Shown here one piece after another: positions 1 through 6,449 of a stretch of DNA of 12,540 nucleotides. This stretch comes from UBA6022 sp036382575 (GTDB lineage: Bacteria > Patescibacteriota > Saccharimonadia > Saccharimonadales > Saccharimonadaceae): assembly GCA_036382575.1 (NCBI GenBank), contig DASVHL010000087.1:1-12540 (forward strand), in the 5' to 3' direction. A program made the translations under genes and the position numbers. The notes under the pieces were generated by a model that did no database searches, was not told where the DNA came from, and saw only the letters and a program-made list of their open reading frames with translations. Position 1 is the stretch's first letter. Every line of letters begins with the position of its first letter.

Positions 1-1093
1 GGGGAGGAAACGCACCGTTCTCATGATAGAGATAGTGCAGCTTGCCCGCTTGGCTAACAACATGAAGCAACCGACCCTTCGTCTGAAATAAACGGCGGGC
101 TGTTACTGTTCCGCGAATCGTTACTGTTTGTGTAGGCGCGCCTGGTGCCGAGCAGCTGGGACAGACGCTTCGTGCATGTGTGAATCCACACGTCGCACAC
201 GTCGTCCAGCGCAATCCATCCAGCAAGTGCAAAGGAAATACCTCGCGCTTGTCTTGTTCGAATACTGATTGCATATACCCAAGCACTTCATCAGGAAGCG
301 TCTGTAGTGGCATGGCCGGCTTAGGATAAATGACGCTGTCATTCATAACCGTCAACCGCGCCAGAACACGTGCATCAAACTGCAGTCGTTTACCATTCTT
401 TGGGCGGTGTACACCTCCGTAGGGGCCAACGTACAAAAGTGAATGAAGCAGCATAATAAAATATGCATACCAATCAGATTGTTCGTTATGTGGCCGATCA
501 AGTGTCAGTGTCTTTGTGTCACAACGTAGTGGATCGACGAATCGATTCGTGAACGTGTGACACTGAAACCGTCCGAACTGCATACTATCTGCATCGACAA
601 TCCGTATCGCCTTGTCGTTAACAAGAACGTTCAGATCATTAAAGTCACCTATCACTACACGCTGAGCGTGAAGTGCAGCAACGGTCTGATGCAATTGGCG
701 AAATATCGCAACGACTTGATTAGCGTCAATACCGCCTATTTCGCGGTATTGACGGTCACTTAGTCGCATTAAGACTTCCATCCCATCGACATAGGGCATT
801 GTATAGCCAATTACTTTATCGCCTGTTGTGTTATAGGCGAGTGTAGTTGGCGCAACAACTTCTGATGGCATGCGACCCGGAAAAGCAGGCAATTTAAATT
901 GATGTTCAGTAATACGAGCCTTTGCTCCCAATTGTGCAGCCACATTTCCAATATAATCTGGATCTGATGGTTGCTTGTAGAGCTTGAGCACGGTCGTGGC
1001 ATCGAGCTTAAAAATATCAGCCTCTCCGCCTTTGCCAATCGCCATGTCAGACTGTAGGCGAACATGGCGACCATTTAATATGACGCTTGTCAT
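1..1093 (-). CDS. TerY-P/YegI-type protein kinase with zinc ribbon (partial, 3' end outside window)
   Basis: My translation is open for 364 codons from an ATG at 1093 to the window edge. It is a predicted cytoplasmic Ser/Thr kinase. A glycine loop GKGGE lies at residues 20-24 and the presumed ATP-binding lysine is K37 in VLKLYK. The catalytic loop is IGDFNDLNVLV (D150, N155), and the metal-binding DFG motif is replaced by VDADS (D167). The GDxNxxNVLV...DxDS style is that of kinases found with PP2C and vWA partners in TerY-P triads and YegI-like systems. After the kinase fold comes a four-cysteine zinc ribbon (C299, C302, C311, C314), then a beta-rich start of another segment. The start codon overlaps the PP2C stop as ATGA, so the two are probably translationally coupled. 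The substrate is unknown. A vWA partner, if present, would lie beyond the left edge. Family assignment is good; the exact role is inferred. Confidence 0.85.
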   Translation of the reverse strand, partial: MTSVILNGRHVRLQSDMAIGKGGEADIFKLDATTVLKLYKQPSDPDYIGNVAAQLGAKARITEHQFKLPAFPGRMPSEVVAPTTLAYNTTGDKVIGYTMPYVDGMEVLMRLSDRQYREIGGIDANQVVAIFRQLHQTVAALHAQRVVIGDFNDLNVLVNDKAIRIVDADSMQFGRFQCHTFTNRFVDPLRCDTKTLTLDRPHNEQSDWYAYFIMLLHSLLYVGPYGGVHRPKNGKRLQFDARVLARLTVMNDSVIYPKPAMPLQTLPDEVLGYMQSVFEQDKREVFPLHLLDGLRWTTCATCGFTHARSVCPSCSAPGAPTQTVTIRGTVTARRLFQTKGRLLHVVSQAGKLHYLYHENGAFPP

Positions 1094-1902
1094 GTCTCCT
1101 CCTTGTCAGTTACTGCCTGGCGCCGTCCAACGATCATTGTTGTGTCATCACTTAAAAGCCCTGGATGTGGCTGAGCAACTGGCCAATCACGACCAATCAG
1201 TTTTAATTGCCTAGATATCAATTCGGGATTACTCCCAAAATAGCGATCATTCTGCCAAAACTGATCAATCGGACCAACCAATGTAGTTAATCCAGGTAGC
1301 GGCTGTTGACTGTTCTTCATGACATCATCGATGCCATCTGTTGCAATCAAAAACGATTCCAGTTGGTCAATTGGAACTTCCCAGATCGGCTCAAGCCGCA
1401 CACTACTAGGATCAATCACCAGCTCATCTAAGAGCAGGCTATAACCCAGATATGGTGGCATGTTGCCTTCAAATGGTCCAATCTCTAGCGGTTGCCCATT
1501 GATAAGGATCGTTCCGTCACCAAGCGCAAAAAACGTCGCCTTTTGATCATCAATTACCACGCCGAGTAGTGTAAATAGAAAATGAGATTCGATAACCTTT
1601 CGATAATCATCACCCATGGCTTGCGCCAATCCATCTAATTGCGTCAGCATGTGTTGCTGGATACGCTGCCAGCGAATGATCCGGTCGGACCGGTACTCTT
1701 TTCGCAAGCACGCACCTGCAATTTGCACACCTAGCCTAGCGCCCACATCACTATGTGCGCCACTCCCGCAGCCGTCAGCCACAATCCCGATTGTTATGTC
1801 GTCAAACCGCCAGATAGACCAACTATCTTGGTTATTTTTTGGCACCAACCGGTGATCACGACCGATCATACTGCCACCAGCAAGCTGGTATCGTGCAGTC
1901 AT
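1090..1902 (-). CDS. PP2C-family Ser/Thr protein phosphatase
   Basis: This 270-residue protein is predicted to remove phosphates put on by the kinase encoded just downstream. PP2C metal-site motifs are in order: NNQDS (D26), VADGCGSG (D43, G44), LIATDGIDD (D189) and SDDTTMIVG (D252, D253). The length is typical of stand-alone bacterial PP2C phosphatases, and no membrane segment is visible. I start it at the ATG at 1902. A GTG nine bases upstream (1911) is in frame but lies inside the AGAGGTG ribosome-binding site that serves the ATG. The stop TGA overlaps the kinase ATG by four bases. The pairing matches YegK/YegI and the TerY-P phosphorylation triads. It is the first gene after a promoter with the same operator pair as pncB. 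Confidence 0.9.
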   Translation of the reverse strand: MTARYQLAGGSMIGRDHRLVPKNNQDSWSIWRFDDITIGIVADGCGSGAHSDVGARLGVQIAGACLRKEYRSDRIIRWQRIQQHMLTQLDGLAQAMGDDYRKVIESHFLFTLLGVVIDDQKATFFALGDGTILINGQPLEIGPFEGNMPPYLGYSLLLDELVIDPSSVRLEPIWEVPIDQLESFLIATDGIDDVMKNSQQPLPGLTTLVGPIDQFWQNDRYFGSNPELISRQLKLIGRDWPVAQPHPGLLSDDTTMIVGRRQAVTDKEET

Positions 1903-2025
1903 ATATATCACCTCTTTTAATCGTGTAATTCCTAGTTGTTAAGCGTCAAGCAACTTTTCGCGTTGCTTATTTCGCCGTGCCTCAACCTTACGGGAGACCT
2001 CAATCGTTACGGATGTAGTGATTGA
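1903..2025 (-). other. 5' leader of the PP2C-kinase operon with a small hairpin
   Basis: No gene is convincing here. A 7-bp stem (AAGCAAC / GTTGCTT, 1948-1968, 7-nt loop) lies about 45 nt upstream of the PP2C ATG. It has no U-run, so it does not look like a terminator. No known riboswitch was recognised. Confidence 0.35.
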
Positions 2026-2044
2026 TAGTGTTATATTAACACTA
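2026..2044. promoter_or_regulatory. Operator A1, TAGTGT-N7-ACACTA
   Basis: This is a 19-bp inverted repeat with perfect 8-bp arms (TAGTGTTA / TAACACTA) around a 3-bp centre. It overlaps the candidate -10 of the PP2C-kinase operon, so a bound protein would probably repress. The same half-sites and spacing occur at 4612-4630 in the pncB promoter. The GT-N7-AC core is, as I recall it, the shared core of NrtR sites. The regulator assignment is an inference. Confidence 0.75.
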
Positions 2045-2062
2045 ACTAAAATGTATTGTCTA
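2033..2062 (-). promoter_or_regulatory. Candidate promoter of the PP2C-kinase operon
   Basis: On the minus strand a TAGACA -35 (2062-2057) and a TAATAT -10 (2038-2033) are 18 bp apart. Transcription would start near 2026 and leave a leader of about 125 nt before the PP2C ATG. The -10 lies inside operator A1. Placement is by eye. Confidence 0.4.
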
Positions 2063-2066
2063 TAGT

Positions 2067-2085
2067 AAGTGTAAATATTACAATA
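2067..2085. promoter_or_regulatory. Operator A2, imperfect copy
   Basis: AAGTGT-N7-ACAATA has the register of A1 with two mismatches to the TAGTGT/ACACTA half-sites. Its centre is 41 bp from that of A1, close to four helical turns, so two dimers could bind the same face. The site lies upstream of the candidate -35. Confidence 0.5.
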
Positions 2086-2122
2086 ATATACACGCGCTAA
2101 CAGATCAGTACTGTATTTAAAT

Positions 2123-3721
2123 CTAAAGTGGTTTTCGAGCGAATAAAAGCGTGTTAGTAACTGGCTGCGGCTCTAGTTCAAGTTGCCCATCAGCTGTCTT
2201 CGTATAGACTTTTCCTGCCGGCTCAAAGCGATTTTCAATGAGCCATGGATTTTGTTTTGCCTGTGAAGTTGACTCAATTTCGAATCCAGTCTGCTGTAAT
2301 AACTCAACCCACTCTTGGTGTTCGAAAAAACAAAAACGTTCATGCATTTCACTGTGCCAGCTATCGATATAATCTTTTTTGGCCAAAAAATCACACAAAT
2401 CTGCTCGACGGAGCACGGCATACTCTTTAGCATCTATCACTTCATAGTCGTAAGAAATCTGATCACTTTCGTTCGCTCGGAAATCCTTTACGAAACGGCG
2501 AAACCGAGCTTTAGTCGACAGTCCTGACAAAAACTCTTGCAACTTTTCTTCTGGAATGTCCGGATATACATCCTCTGGATTCTCGCCATCCGTCTCATTT
2601 AATAGTGCATATACAAGAGTATCTTTGTCATCCGGTGCGACAACGTCATAATTAATATATATGCCACCCGGTGCAAGCATGTCGTACATACGTTTCACAA
2701 ATGCAAGCAATTGATCACGACCAAGATACGATTCAATCTCATGCGTTAACGCCATCGTAATAATTGTATTTAGTGTATTATGCGCAAAAAATGAGCTACG
2801 CATAATATTACGCTGATAAAAGAACATATTTGCATTACCAAATTCACCCGCACTCTTGCGCTGTTCACAAATCTGATACAACGGACGTGCCGCCTCGACG
2901 CCGTAAAAATCTGATTCAAATAAAGCTGGCTGTTGCGAAAGCAATTTCAGTGTTTCACCTGTCGCACATCCCACATCTAGAATACGACCTGGTTCAACCT
3001 CAGATGCAAACTCACCCACCTTGCGCCATGCACCATTTTCAAAAGCGCGCCGATATGTCTGATAATCACGCGATACAGTAATATCACCATCATCCGATGA
3101 TATTAATGGATCCTGAAATACTTCTACGATGTGATCACCCAATCCATAACGCTCAAAATGATCAAAACATACAGGATGAAGATCGTCGCGCACAATTGTA
3201 TTTGATCGCCAATCCGCTCCGCTTGAAATAATTTCCTCTACGACATTCCATGGACGCGGACCACGCAATGACCCGGTCGCTTCATCTAGCTCTGCTGTAG
3301 CTACTGTGTATCCCATAGCACGATACTGCTCTGTTACAGCAGGTGTCGAGCATACGACAAGTGTATCGGTAGGATTCATGGCAGTGCGACCACGACTCTG
3401 TAAACGTACCTCTTCTATTAAGTAATGCGCAAAATCTGGCTTTTCGGTCATGTTGCTAATCCGATACACCTGAGATGGTATCTTTTCGGACGCAGCAACT
3501 GACTCAATCATGCCCAAGCGCCTGCTACCCGATACCGGGTTACGCTGAGTACCTCCATGATTAGCACTCGTTACTGCCCAGACAACTTCAGCACGACGAT
3601 CAACTGCATCCGCATCTTCGTACCACTGCGTATTCTGTGTTAATAACTTTTGTAAATAATCAATCTGAAAACGAGTTACGGCCTGATGCCTACCTGGGAT
3701 TAAAATATAGCGATAGGTCAT
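2123..3721 (-). CDS. NMN adenylyltransferase-like domain fused to SAM-dependent methyltransferase
   Basis: This is a 532-residue two-part protein. Residues 1-180 resemble the nucleotidyltransferase fold of NadM/NadR-type NMN adenylyltransferases. LIPGRHQAVTRFQIDYL (7-23) sits where GRFQPFHxGHxxYL is expected, and TSANHGGTQRNPVSGSRR (51-68) matches the GSAQxSHTxxNPFTAGER region. The HxGH motif is not intact, so adenylyltransferase activity is doubtful. From about residue 215 there is a class I methyltransferase: ILDVGCATGETL (247-258) is SAM motif I, GVEAARP (274-280) is motif II, and LAPGGIYINYD (349-359) is a post-core motif. The ATG overlaps the upstream phosphatase stop as ATGA, so the two are cotranslated. 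The position in an operon divergent from pncB supports a pyridine-nucleotide role. The methyl acceptor is unknown. The methyltransferase call is firm; the N-terminal call is moderate. Confidence 0.8.
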   Translation of the reverse strand: MTYRYILIPGRHQAVTRFQIDYLQKLLTQNTQWYEDADAVDRRAEVVWAVTSANHGGTQRNPVSGSRRLGMIESVAASEKIPSQVYRISNMTEKPDFAHYLIEEVRLQSRGRTAMNPTDTLVVCSTPAVTEQYRAMGYTVATAELDEATGSLRGPRPWNVVEEIISSGADWRSNTIVRDDLHPVCFDHFERYGLGDHIVEVFQDPLISSDDGDITVSRDYQTYRRAFENGAWRKVGEFASEVEPGRILDVGCATGETLKLLSQQPALFESDFYGVEAARPLYQICEQRKSAGEFGNANMFFYQRNIMRSSFFAHNTLNTIITMALTHEIESYLGRDQLLAFVKRMYDMLAPGGIYINYDVVAPDDKDTLVYALLNETDGENPEDVYPDIPEEKLQEFLSGLSTKARFRRFVKDFRANESDQISYDYEVIDAKEYAVLRRADLCDFLAKKDYIDSWHSEMHERFCFFEHQEWVELLQQTGFEIESTSQAKQNPWLIENRFEPAGKVYTKTADGQLELEPQPVTNTLLFARKPL

Positions 3722-4554
3722 ACGACCTGCTCATTTTTTATAAGTAATGGCGCAGCAAATTCAGCCTGTTGGCGCAACTCGGCACCACTAAACCGTTGAC
3801 GTCCAGGCAGTTCAACCCATTGCCCGTTGTCTGGCGACTGATCGATTGCATCCGGATAAATAATACGGCGCCAATGCAGCTTATCTCGAATATCCGTTGC
3901 ATCGTTTGGATTAACGCGTGAATAGTGTGTAATGCTGCAGTTACGAATCGTATAGGCAGGATCACGATCAAGCGCCTCCCATTGCTCGGGTAGCATTCGC
4001 TCAATACCATATCGAGCGACGTTAATAAAATCACCGTGCGACACAACAATCACGCGCTTTCCTGACTGTTCACGGTGTAATGTACCTTGAAAATCACGGA
4101 AGCGATTATAAACATCTGGCATACTTTCACCGCCATCAAAACGCACATACCATGGAGTTGCCTCGTGCAATTTACTAGTCAATGGAAATTGTTTACGCTG
4201 CTCGGCACGAGCAACGGTCCCATAGACACCCCAACTGCGTTCTACAACGCGGTCATCAACCGTCCACTCATCACAATCATCACCGCCAATATATGCAGCC
4301 GTTTCCCGTGTTCGTAAAAATGGTGACAAATAGCGACCATCGAATGATGAAACTCCACCTAATTCTTTATCTATAAAGATCTTGGCAAGCTTTGCCTGAG
4401 AGATACCAAGTGATGACAATCGCTGTTGCCAGTCTGGCCTGTCATTGACGGCCATAATAATTTCTGTAGATGGCTGAGGCTCGTGACCCTTCTGGACAAT
4501 ATTAGCCTCTGATTGACCATGGCGAACAAATACAAGATCTATTGGCATTGGCAT
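3718..4554 (-). CDS. Histidine phosphatase superfamily (phosphoglycerate mutase-like) protein
   Basis: This 278-residue cytoplasmic protein belongs to the branch-1 histidine phosphatase family. FVRHGQSEAN holds the RHG motif with the phospho-accepting H12. RTRET (81-85) supplies phosphate-binding arginine, VVERSWG places an acid at E105, and VVSHGDFINVARY holds the second histidine H173. The protein is longer than typical 200-residue members because of a C-terminal extension of about 65 residues after the core. It is more likely a phosphatase of a small metabolite than a glycolytic mutase. I chose ATG 4554 because AGGAG (4567-4563) lies 8 nt upstream; the ATG at 4548 is too far. It is the first gene of the operon opposite pncB and overlaps the methyltransferase gene by four bases. 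The substrate is unknown; a nucleotide intermediate of NAD metabolism is a guess from context. Confidence 0.88.
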   Translation of the reverse strand: MPMPIDLVFVRHGQSEANIVQKGHEPQPSTEIIMAVNDRPDWQQRLSSLGISQAKLAKIFIDKELGGVSSFDGRYLSPFLRTRETAAYIGGDDCDEWTVDDRVVERSWGVYGTVARAEQRKQFPLTSKLHEATPWYVRFDGGESMPDVYNRFRDFQGTLHREQSGKRVIVVSHGDFINVARYGIERMLPEQWEALDRDPAYTIRNCSITHYSRVNPNDATDIRDKLHWRRIIYPDAIDQSPDNGQWVELPGRQRFSGAELRQQAEFAAPLLIKNEQVV

Positions 4555-4583
4555 GTGGTGGTCTCCTGTCTATTTCTACTCAT

Positions 4584-4611
4584 AGTATACATGATCGATA
4601 CTATTTGCAAA
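4584..4611 (-). promoter_or_regulatory. Candidate promoter of the histidine phosphatase-methyltransferase operon
   Basis: On the minus strand a TTTGCA -35 (4611-4606) and a TATACT -10 (4589-4584) are separated by 16 bp, giving a start near 4577. The -35 lies in a 16-bp perfect palindrome that abuts operator B1. Confidence 0.4.
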
Positions 4612-4615
4612 TAGT
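4600..4615. repeat. 16-bp perfect palindrome
   Basis: ACTATTTGCAAATAGT equals its own reverse complement. It overlaps the candidate -35 of the minus-strand promoter and the first four bases of operator B1. A second pair of 7-bp arms (ATAGTAT 4582-4588, ATACTAT 4598-4604) overlaps it. It could be a site for a second regulator. Confidence 0.5.
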
Positions 4616-4630
4616 GTTGACTATACACTA
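4612..4630. promoter_or_regulatory. Operator B1, TAGTGT-N7-ACACTA
   Basis: The half-sites TAGTGT and ACACTA with a 7-bp spacer are identical to operator A1 at 2026-2044. The site covers the candidate -35 of pncB and lies just upstream of the divergent promoter, so it could control both directions. Confidence 0.75.
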
Positions 4631-4645
4631 ACTATACTGTACGCT
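4617..4645 (+). promoter_or_regulatory. Candidate pncB promoter
   Basis: TTGACT (4617-4622) is a good -35. The best-spaced -10 is TACGCT (4640-4645, 17-bp spacer). TATACT at 4633-4638 is a better hexamer but lacks a -35 at a suitable distance. Both choices lie between operators B1 and B2. Confidence 0.35.
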
Positions 4646-4654
4646 AATGATAGT

Positions 4655-4673
4655 TAGTGTATAACTTACACTT
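4655..4673. promoter_or_regulatory. Operator B2, near-perfect copy
   Basis: TAGTGT-N7-ACACTT differs from B1 in one half-site base. The centres of B1 and B2 are 43 bp apart. Parts of both sites also form a larger inverted repeat with 14-bp perfect arms (4622-4635 and 4650-4663). B2 ends nine bases before the pncB ribosome-binding site. Confidence 0.65.
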
Positions 4674-4694
4674 AAATAAATGAGGAGTTCCAAT

Positions 4695-5981
4695 ATGAAC
4701 ACACATGAAGCATATACACCATTGACTGATCACACTATTCCAGAAACACATCTTAGTCGCGGATTAGACTTTTACAAACTAACCATGGGGAATGTTGCCT
4801 ATGAAAAACACCCCGAAGCACAGGTGACGTTCACCTTAAAAAACCGGCGCGCCGAGCAGCCATTGACTGAATTTGTGACACCCAAGGCCCTAGCGGAGCG
4901 ATTAGAATCATTACGACAACGAGGTTTTCAACCTGAGGAGATCGCCTACTTTGCGGGGCTTGAAGCGCAGACTGGTGAAGCTAGGTTTACTCCAGACTAT
5001 CTCGATCACCTTGCCTCACTCACCTTGCCTACTATCGATATTGCTACCGATCCAATAACAAATGAGTTACAAGTTCAGAGTACAGGAGACTGGGCGGATG
5101 TAAGCCTGTGGGAAACGGTGGTGATGAGTGAAATAAACGAAGAGTACTTCGAGCAACTAATGCAAAGAAACAACCTGAAGCTTGATGATCTCTATGCCGA
5201 AGGAAATCGCCGACTCGACGCCAAGATCGCTCGTCTTAAGGCTCGTCCGGATATTAAACTCTCAGACTTTGGCACCCGACGACGCTTTAGCGCTGAGTGG
5301 CACGAACATGTTATTTCACGACTTGCTCTCGAATGTCCAGATAATTTCGTCGGTACAAGCAATCCGTGGTTTGCCTATAAATACGACCTAACTCCAATCG
5401 GTACATTTGCTCACGAAATGCCAATGGTGTATGCCGGTCTTGAAGATGCCGCTGGCGGCAATCCTCTTGATGGACATGCAACAATGCTACGCGACTGGCA
5501 AGATCATTACCAAGGCGATCTATCGATCGCCCTAACCGATACATTCGGTAGTGAGTTTTTCTTTGCCGACTTCACGCCCGAGCAGGCTCAAAAGTGGCGC
5601 GGCGTACGTCATGATTCTGGCGATCCATTTGCCTTCGGCGAACGTGTTATCGATTTTTACCAACAACTTGAAATTGATCCGGCAACTAAAACTATCATTT
5701 TTAGTGATGGTCTCGACATCGACATGATCGAGAAGCTAGCTGATCATTTTAGCGGACAGATTCAACTAATGTTTGGCTGGGGTACATCACTTACAAATGA
5801 TCTTGGTTTGCCGTCTAATAACATCGTCATGAAAGCCACTCATGTAAACGGCGTTGATACCGTTAAGCTCAGCGATGATACTGGCAAGCACACCGGACCA
5901 GAGCAGCTCGTTCAACGCTACCAATCAGCCGTGGCAGATCGTATTGGTACGCAAGCAACGAAAGAACTTGTCTTACGATAA
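4695..5981 (+). CDS. pncB: Nicotinate phosphoribosyltransferase
   Basis: This 428-residue cytoplasmic enzyme makes nicotinate mononucleotide from nicotinate and PRPP with ATP hydrolysis, the entry step of the Preiss-Handler NAD salvage route. It is of the E. coli PncB type and length. Motifs in order: GLDFYKLTMGN near the N-terminus, SDFGTRRRFS (190-199), VGTSNPWFA (219-227), PIGTFAHE (234-241), ALTDTFGSEFFFADF (279-293) and GVRHDSGDPFAFGE (303-316). H240 is the best candidate for the phosphorylated histidine known in this family. I start at ATG 4695, with GAGGAG at 4682-4687; the in-frame ATG at 4680 overlaps that site. The promoter has two NrtR-like operators, so repression when NAD is ample is likely. 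The 3' end overlaps the convergent membrane-protein gene by nine bases. Confidence 0.95.
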   Translation: MNTHEAYTPLTDHTIPETHLSRGLDFYKLTMGNVAYEKHPEAQVTFTLKNRRAEQPLTEFVTPKALAERLESLRQRGFQPEEIAYFAGLEAQTGEARFTPDYLDHLASLTLPTIDIATDPITNELQVQSTGDWADVSLWETVVMSEINEEYFEQLMQRNNLKLDDLYAEGNRRLDAKIARLKARPDIKLSDFGTRRRFSAEWHEHVISRLALECPDNFVGTSNPWFAYKYDLTPIGTFAHEMPMVYAGLEDAAGGNPLDGHATMLRDWQDHYQGDLSIALTDTFGSEFFFADFTPEQAQKWRGVRHDSGDPFAFGERVIDFYQQLEIDPATKTIIFSDGLDIDMIEKLADHFSGQIQLMFGWGTSLTNDLGLPSNNIVMKATHVNGVDTVKLSDDTGKHTGPEQLVQRYQSAVADRIGTQATKELVLR

Positions 5982-6332
5982 GAACGGTGAACGCAACCAA
6001 TCTTGATGAAGATTAAACAGGTCGTTTAATATCCCATATCCATTGAGTAGCCATAAGGTTGTAATTACCACTAGCGTAGTAAGGACAATAAAAACTGCTT
6101 TAACGATCATCGATTGCTTTTTCAACCATTCGGTCCAACTATCGTATTTGCCACGGGCATGAGCAAGTAAGCGCTGCGCCCAAATATATTCAGTTGCTAA
6201 AAGCGCTAGGCCAGCAAAGACAATCAGCCAACCAGGACCAGGATATGGAATTGCCACAATACCAACTAGGACAATGATTGCCCCGAGTATTCCGACTCCC
6301 GCGCGTTTTGCTTGTTGCTTCGCTTTATTCAT
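5973..6332 (-). CDS. PGPGW-family small membrane protein
   Basis: This 119-residue inner-membrane protein has no known function. A hydrophobic segment at about 12-29 is followed by the signature PYPGPGW (29-35) and a second hydrophobic stretch at 36-53 (LIVFAGLALLATEYIWAQ). A basic and aromatic loop follows, then another transmembrane segment at about 76-96. The signature and layout match the Pfam 'putative transmembrane protein (PGPGW)' family. The ribosome-binding site before ATG 6332 is weak. The gene converges on pncB with a nine-base overlap. It sits 117 bp downstream of ligA and may be read from that operon, since I see no terminator between them. Confidence 0.85.
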   Translation of the reverse strand: MNKAKQQAKRAGVGILGAIIVLVGIVAIPYPGPGWLIVFAGLALLATEYIWAQRLLAHARGKYDSWTEWLKKQSMIVKAVFIVLTTLVVITTLWLLNGYGILNDLFNLHQDWLRSPFLS

Positions 6333-6449
6333 ATCTTAATTGTACTCTAAGTTATATAAAGATTCATATGAGGTATCCCTAGCACGAATCATAACCCTGT
6401 CCTACCTAAACTAACGCATACTTTTGCCCCATTTTTACTGGTAGCGATT

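Noticed and set aside
1903..1911. GTG start at 1911 for the PP2C gene.
   Set aside because: The GTG is part of the AGAGGTG ribosome-binding site that fits the ATG at 1902.
1941..2024. Open frame in the PP2C leader (minus strand) ending in a charged stretch, EARRNKQREKLLDA, then stop.
   Set aside because: No ATG, GTG or TTG start in frame and no ribosome-binding site. It could be a gene remnant or chance; not supported as a CDS.
4680..4694. Upstream in-frame ATG for pncB at 4680.
   Set aside because: It overlaps the GAGGAG site that fits ATG 4695, and the extra five residues are not like PncB.
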